Assembly: GCA_938008005.1 (NCBI GenBank)
Contig: CALLLZ010000027.1
Coordinates: 1 to 5,313 of the forward strand
Length of the DNA stretch: 5,313 bases
Reading direction: 5' to 3'
Source: an uncultured Marinicella sp.
GTDB lineage: Bacteria; Pseudomonadota; Gammaproteobacteria; Xanthomonadales; Marinicellaceae
Shown: piece by piece, positions 4,663 to 5,313 of the stretch
How positions within the stretch are numbered: position 1 is the stretch's first letter
Layout: the number at the start of each line of letters is the position of its first letter
The notes under the pieces: model-generated
Told to the model about the DNA's origin: nothing
Databases searched by the model: none
What the model saw: the letters and a program-made list of their open reading frames with translations, nothing else
Program-made: the position numbers and the translations under genes

Positions 4663-5313
4663 ATGAAAAATAAGCTGCAACCATCCGCTCAGAAATCGAT
4701 AGGTTCGCTGTTGCGATTCTGGCGCCAGCATAATCGAAAAAGCCAAATGGACTTGGCTTTGGATGTCGGTATTTCTACCCGTCATTTAAGTTTTGTTGAA
4801 ACGGGAAAATCACAACCCAGTCGAGAACTGGTTTTGGGCATAGGTCAAATTTTGCAACTGCCGTTTCGACAGCAAAATTCTTTATTGATTGCTGCAGGTT
4901 ATGCGCCACAATTTAAAGAAATGGAACTCAGTAGTGAGGCTCTAATAATAGTTAATGATGCCATGCAACAGCTGCTTAACAACCACAATCCTTATCCAGC
5001 ACTTGTGGTAAACAGCCGTTATGACATTTTGATGTTTAACAAGGGTTATGAAAAATTCCTTTCTTCTTATCTGGACTCCGCTGTTTTAGCTAAATACCCT
5101 AATGCACTGGCTTTGTTTTATGCTGATGATGGCTTAAAGCCACATGTTAGAAATTGGAATACAGTGGCGCCTTTATTATTTTCCAGGGTGCTGGAAGAAG
5201 CCATGGCTTCACAAGACGCTTACTTGCTTGATTGGCTTGAATCATTCTCGTTCAATAGTGATGTGGCTGTGATGCAACCATTGATGGATTATGGTTTGCC
5301 TATGCTGACTTTA
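4663..5313 (+). CDS. XRE-family transcriptional regulator with MmyB-like ligand-binding domain, partial (C-terminus beyond window)
   Basis: A DNA-binding regulator, 217 codons visible and still open at the window end. Seen: an N-terminal Cro/C1-type helix-turn-helix (about residues 13-67) with LLRFWRQHNRKSQMDLAL, VGISTRHLSFVETGKSQPSR and VLGIGQILQLPF. Then comes the linker RQQNSLLIAAGYAP (69-82) typical of MmyB-like regulators. The C-terminal region from about 97 onward has the hallmark NPYPALVVNSRYDILMFN (109-126), as in the MLTR/MmyB ligand-binding domain (PAS-like fold, reported to bind fatty-acid-like ligands in a family member). The full family length is about 260-280 aa, so some 50 residues are missing here. 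The start ATG is supported by AGAGG 9 nt upstream. It is divergent from the DUF2834 gene, with a dyad over its own promoter, so it probably regulates itself and that neighbour. The ligand is unknown. Confidence 0.92.
   Translation, partial: MKNKLQPSAQKSIGSLLRFWRQHNRKSQMDLALDVGISTRHLSFVETGKSQPSRELVLGIGQILQLPFRQQNSLLIAAGYAPQFKEMELSSEALIIVNDAMQQLLNNHNPYPALVVNSRYDILMFNKGYEKFLSSYLDSAVLAKYPNALALFYADDGLKPHVRNWNTVAPLLFSRVLEEAMASQDAYLLDWLESFSFNSDVAVMQPLMDYGLPMLTL

Noticed and set aside
4445..4684. 79-aa minus-strand frame spanning the DUF2834/XRE intergenic region
   Set aside because: It overlaps DUF2834 in another frame, starts inside the XRE gene and crosses the promoter/operator region; the DUF2834 frame has the Shine-Dalgarno sequence and family motifs.

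Overview
The window looks like a piece of an AT-rich gammaproteobacterial chromosome (about 40% GC by eye). The lineage is inferred from the IS5-type transposase and the overall protein style; nothing here fixes the genus. It holds six protein genes (two run off the edges), one apparently intact insertion sequence, and a probable decayed gene.

Left part (1-1760, minus strand): a Rieske non-haem iron oxygenase (569-1582) is followed, with an 8-nt overlap, by a polytopic membrane protein that continues past base 1. The pair should be co-transcribed from an extended -10 promoter just upstream of the oxygenase. The overlap and GTG start suggest translational coupling, so the membrane protein may serve the oxygenase's unidentified pathway.

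Middle (1749-2934): an IS5-family element of 1163 bp (1768-2930) with perfect 18-bp terminal inverted repeats, TTAA on both sides as target duplication, and one full-length DDE transposase. Directly outside its left end lies a second 13-bp copy of the IS tip plus a further TTAA. This makes a perfect 30-bp palindrome that looks like the scar of a former tandem copy. The element lies 13 bp beyond the stop codon of the esterase gene, so it breaks no gene, but it separates the esterase from the Rieske operon on the same strand.

Right part (2948-5313): a minus-strand membrane-anchored or secreted alpha/beta hydrolase (HGGGW oxyanion motif, GHSAG nucleophile). Next comes a gene-free stretch of about 380 bp, in which one plus-strand frame reads like a small NTF2/SnoaL-like protein interrupted by TAA, TGA and TAG. 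Then comes a small DUF2834-type membrane protein (minus), divergent from an XRE-family regulator with an MmyB-like ligand-binding region (plus, cut by the window end). The 84 bp between these two holds a 31-bp dyad placed over the regulator's probable -10, which fits autoregulation and shared control of the membrane protein.

No RNA genes, CRISPR arrays or phage genes were seen. The content is mostly ordinary metabolic and accessory genes. The points most worth checking are the IS-end scar, the Rieske/membrane-protein pair, the decayed reading frame and the divergent regulator operator.
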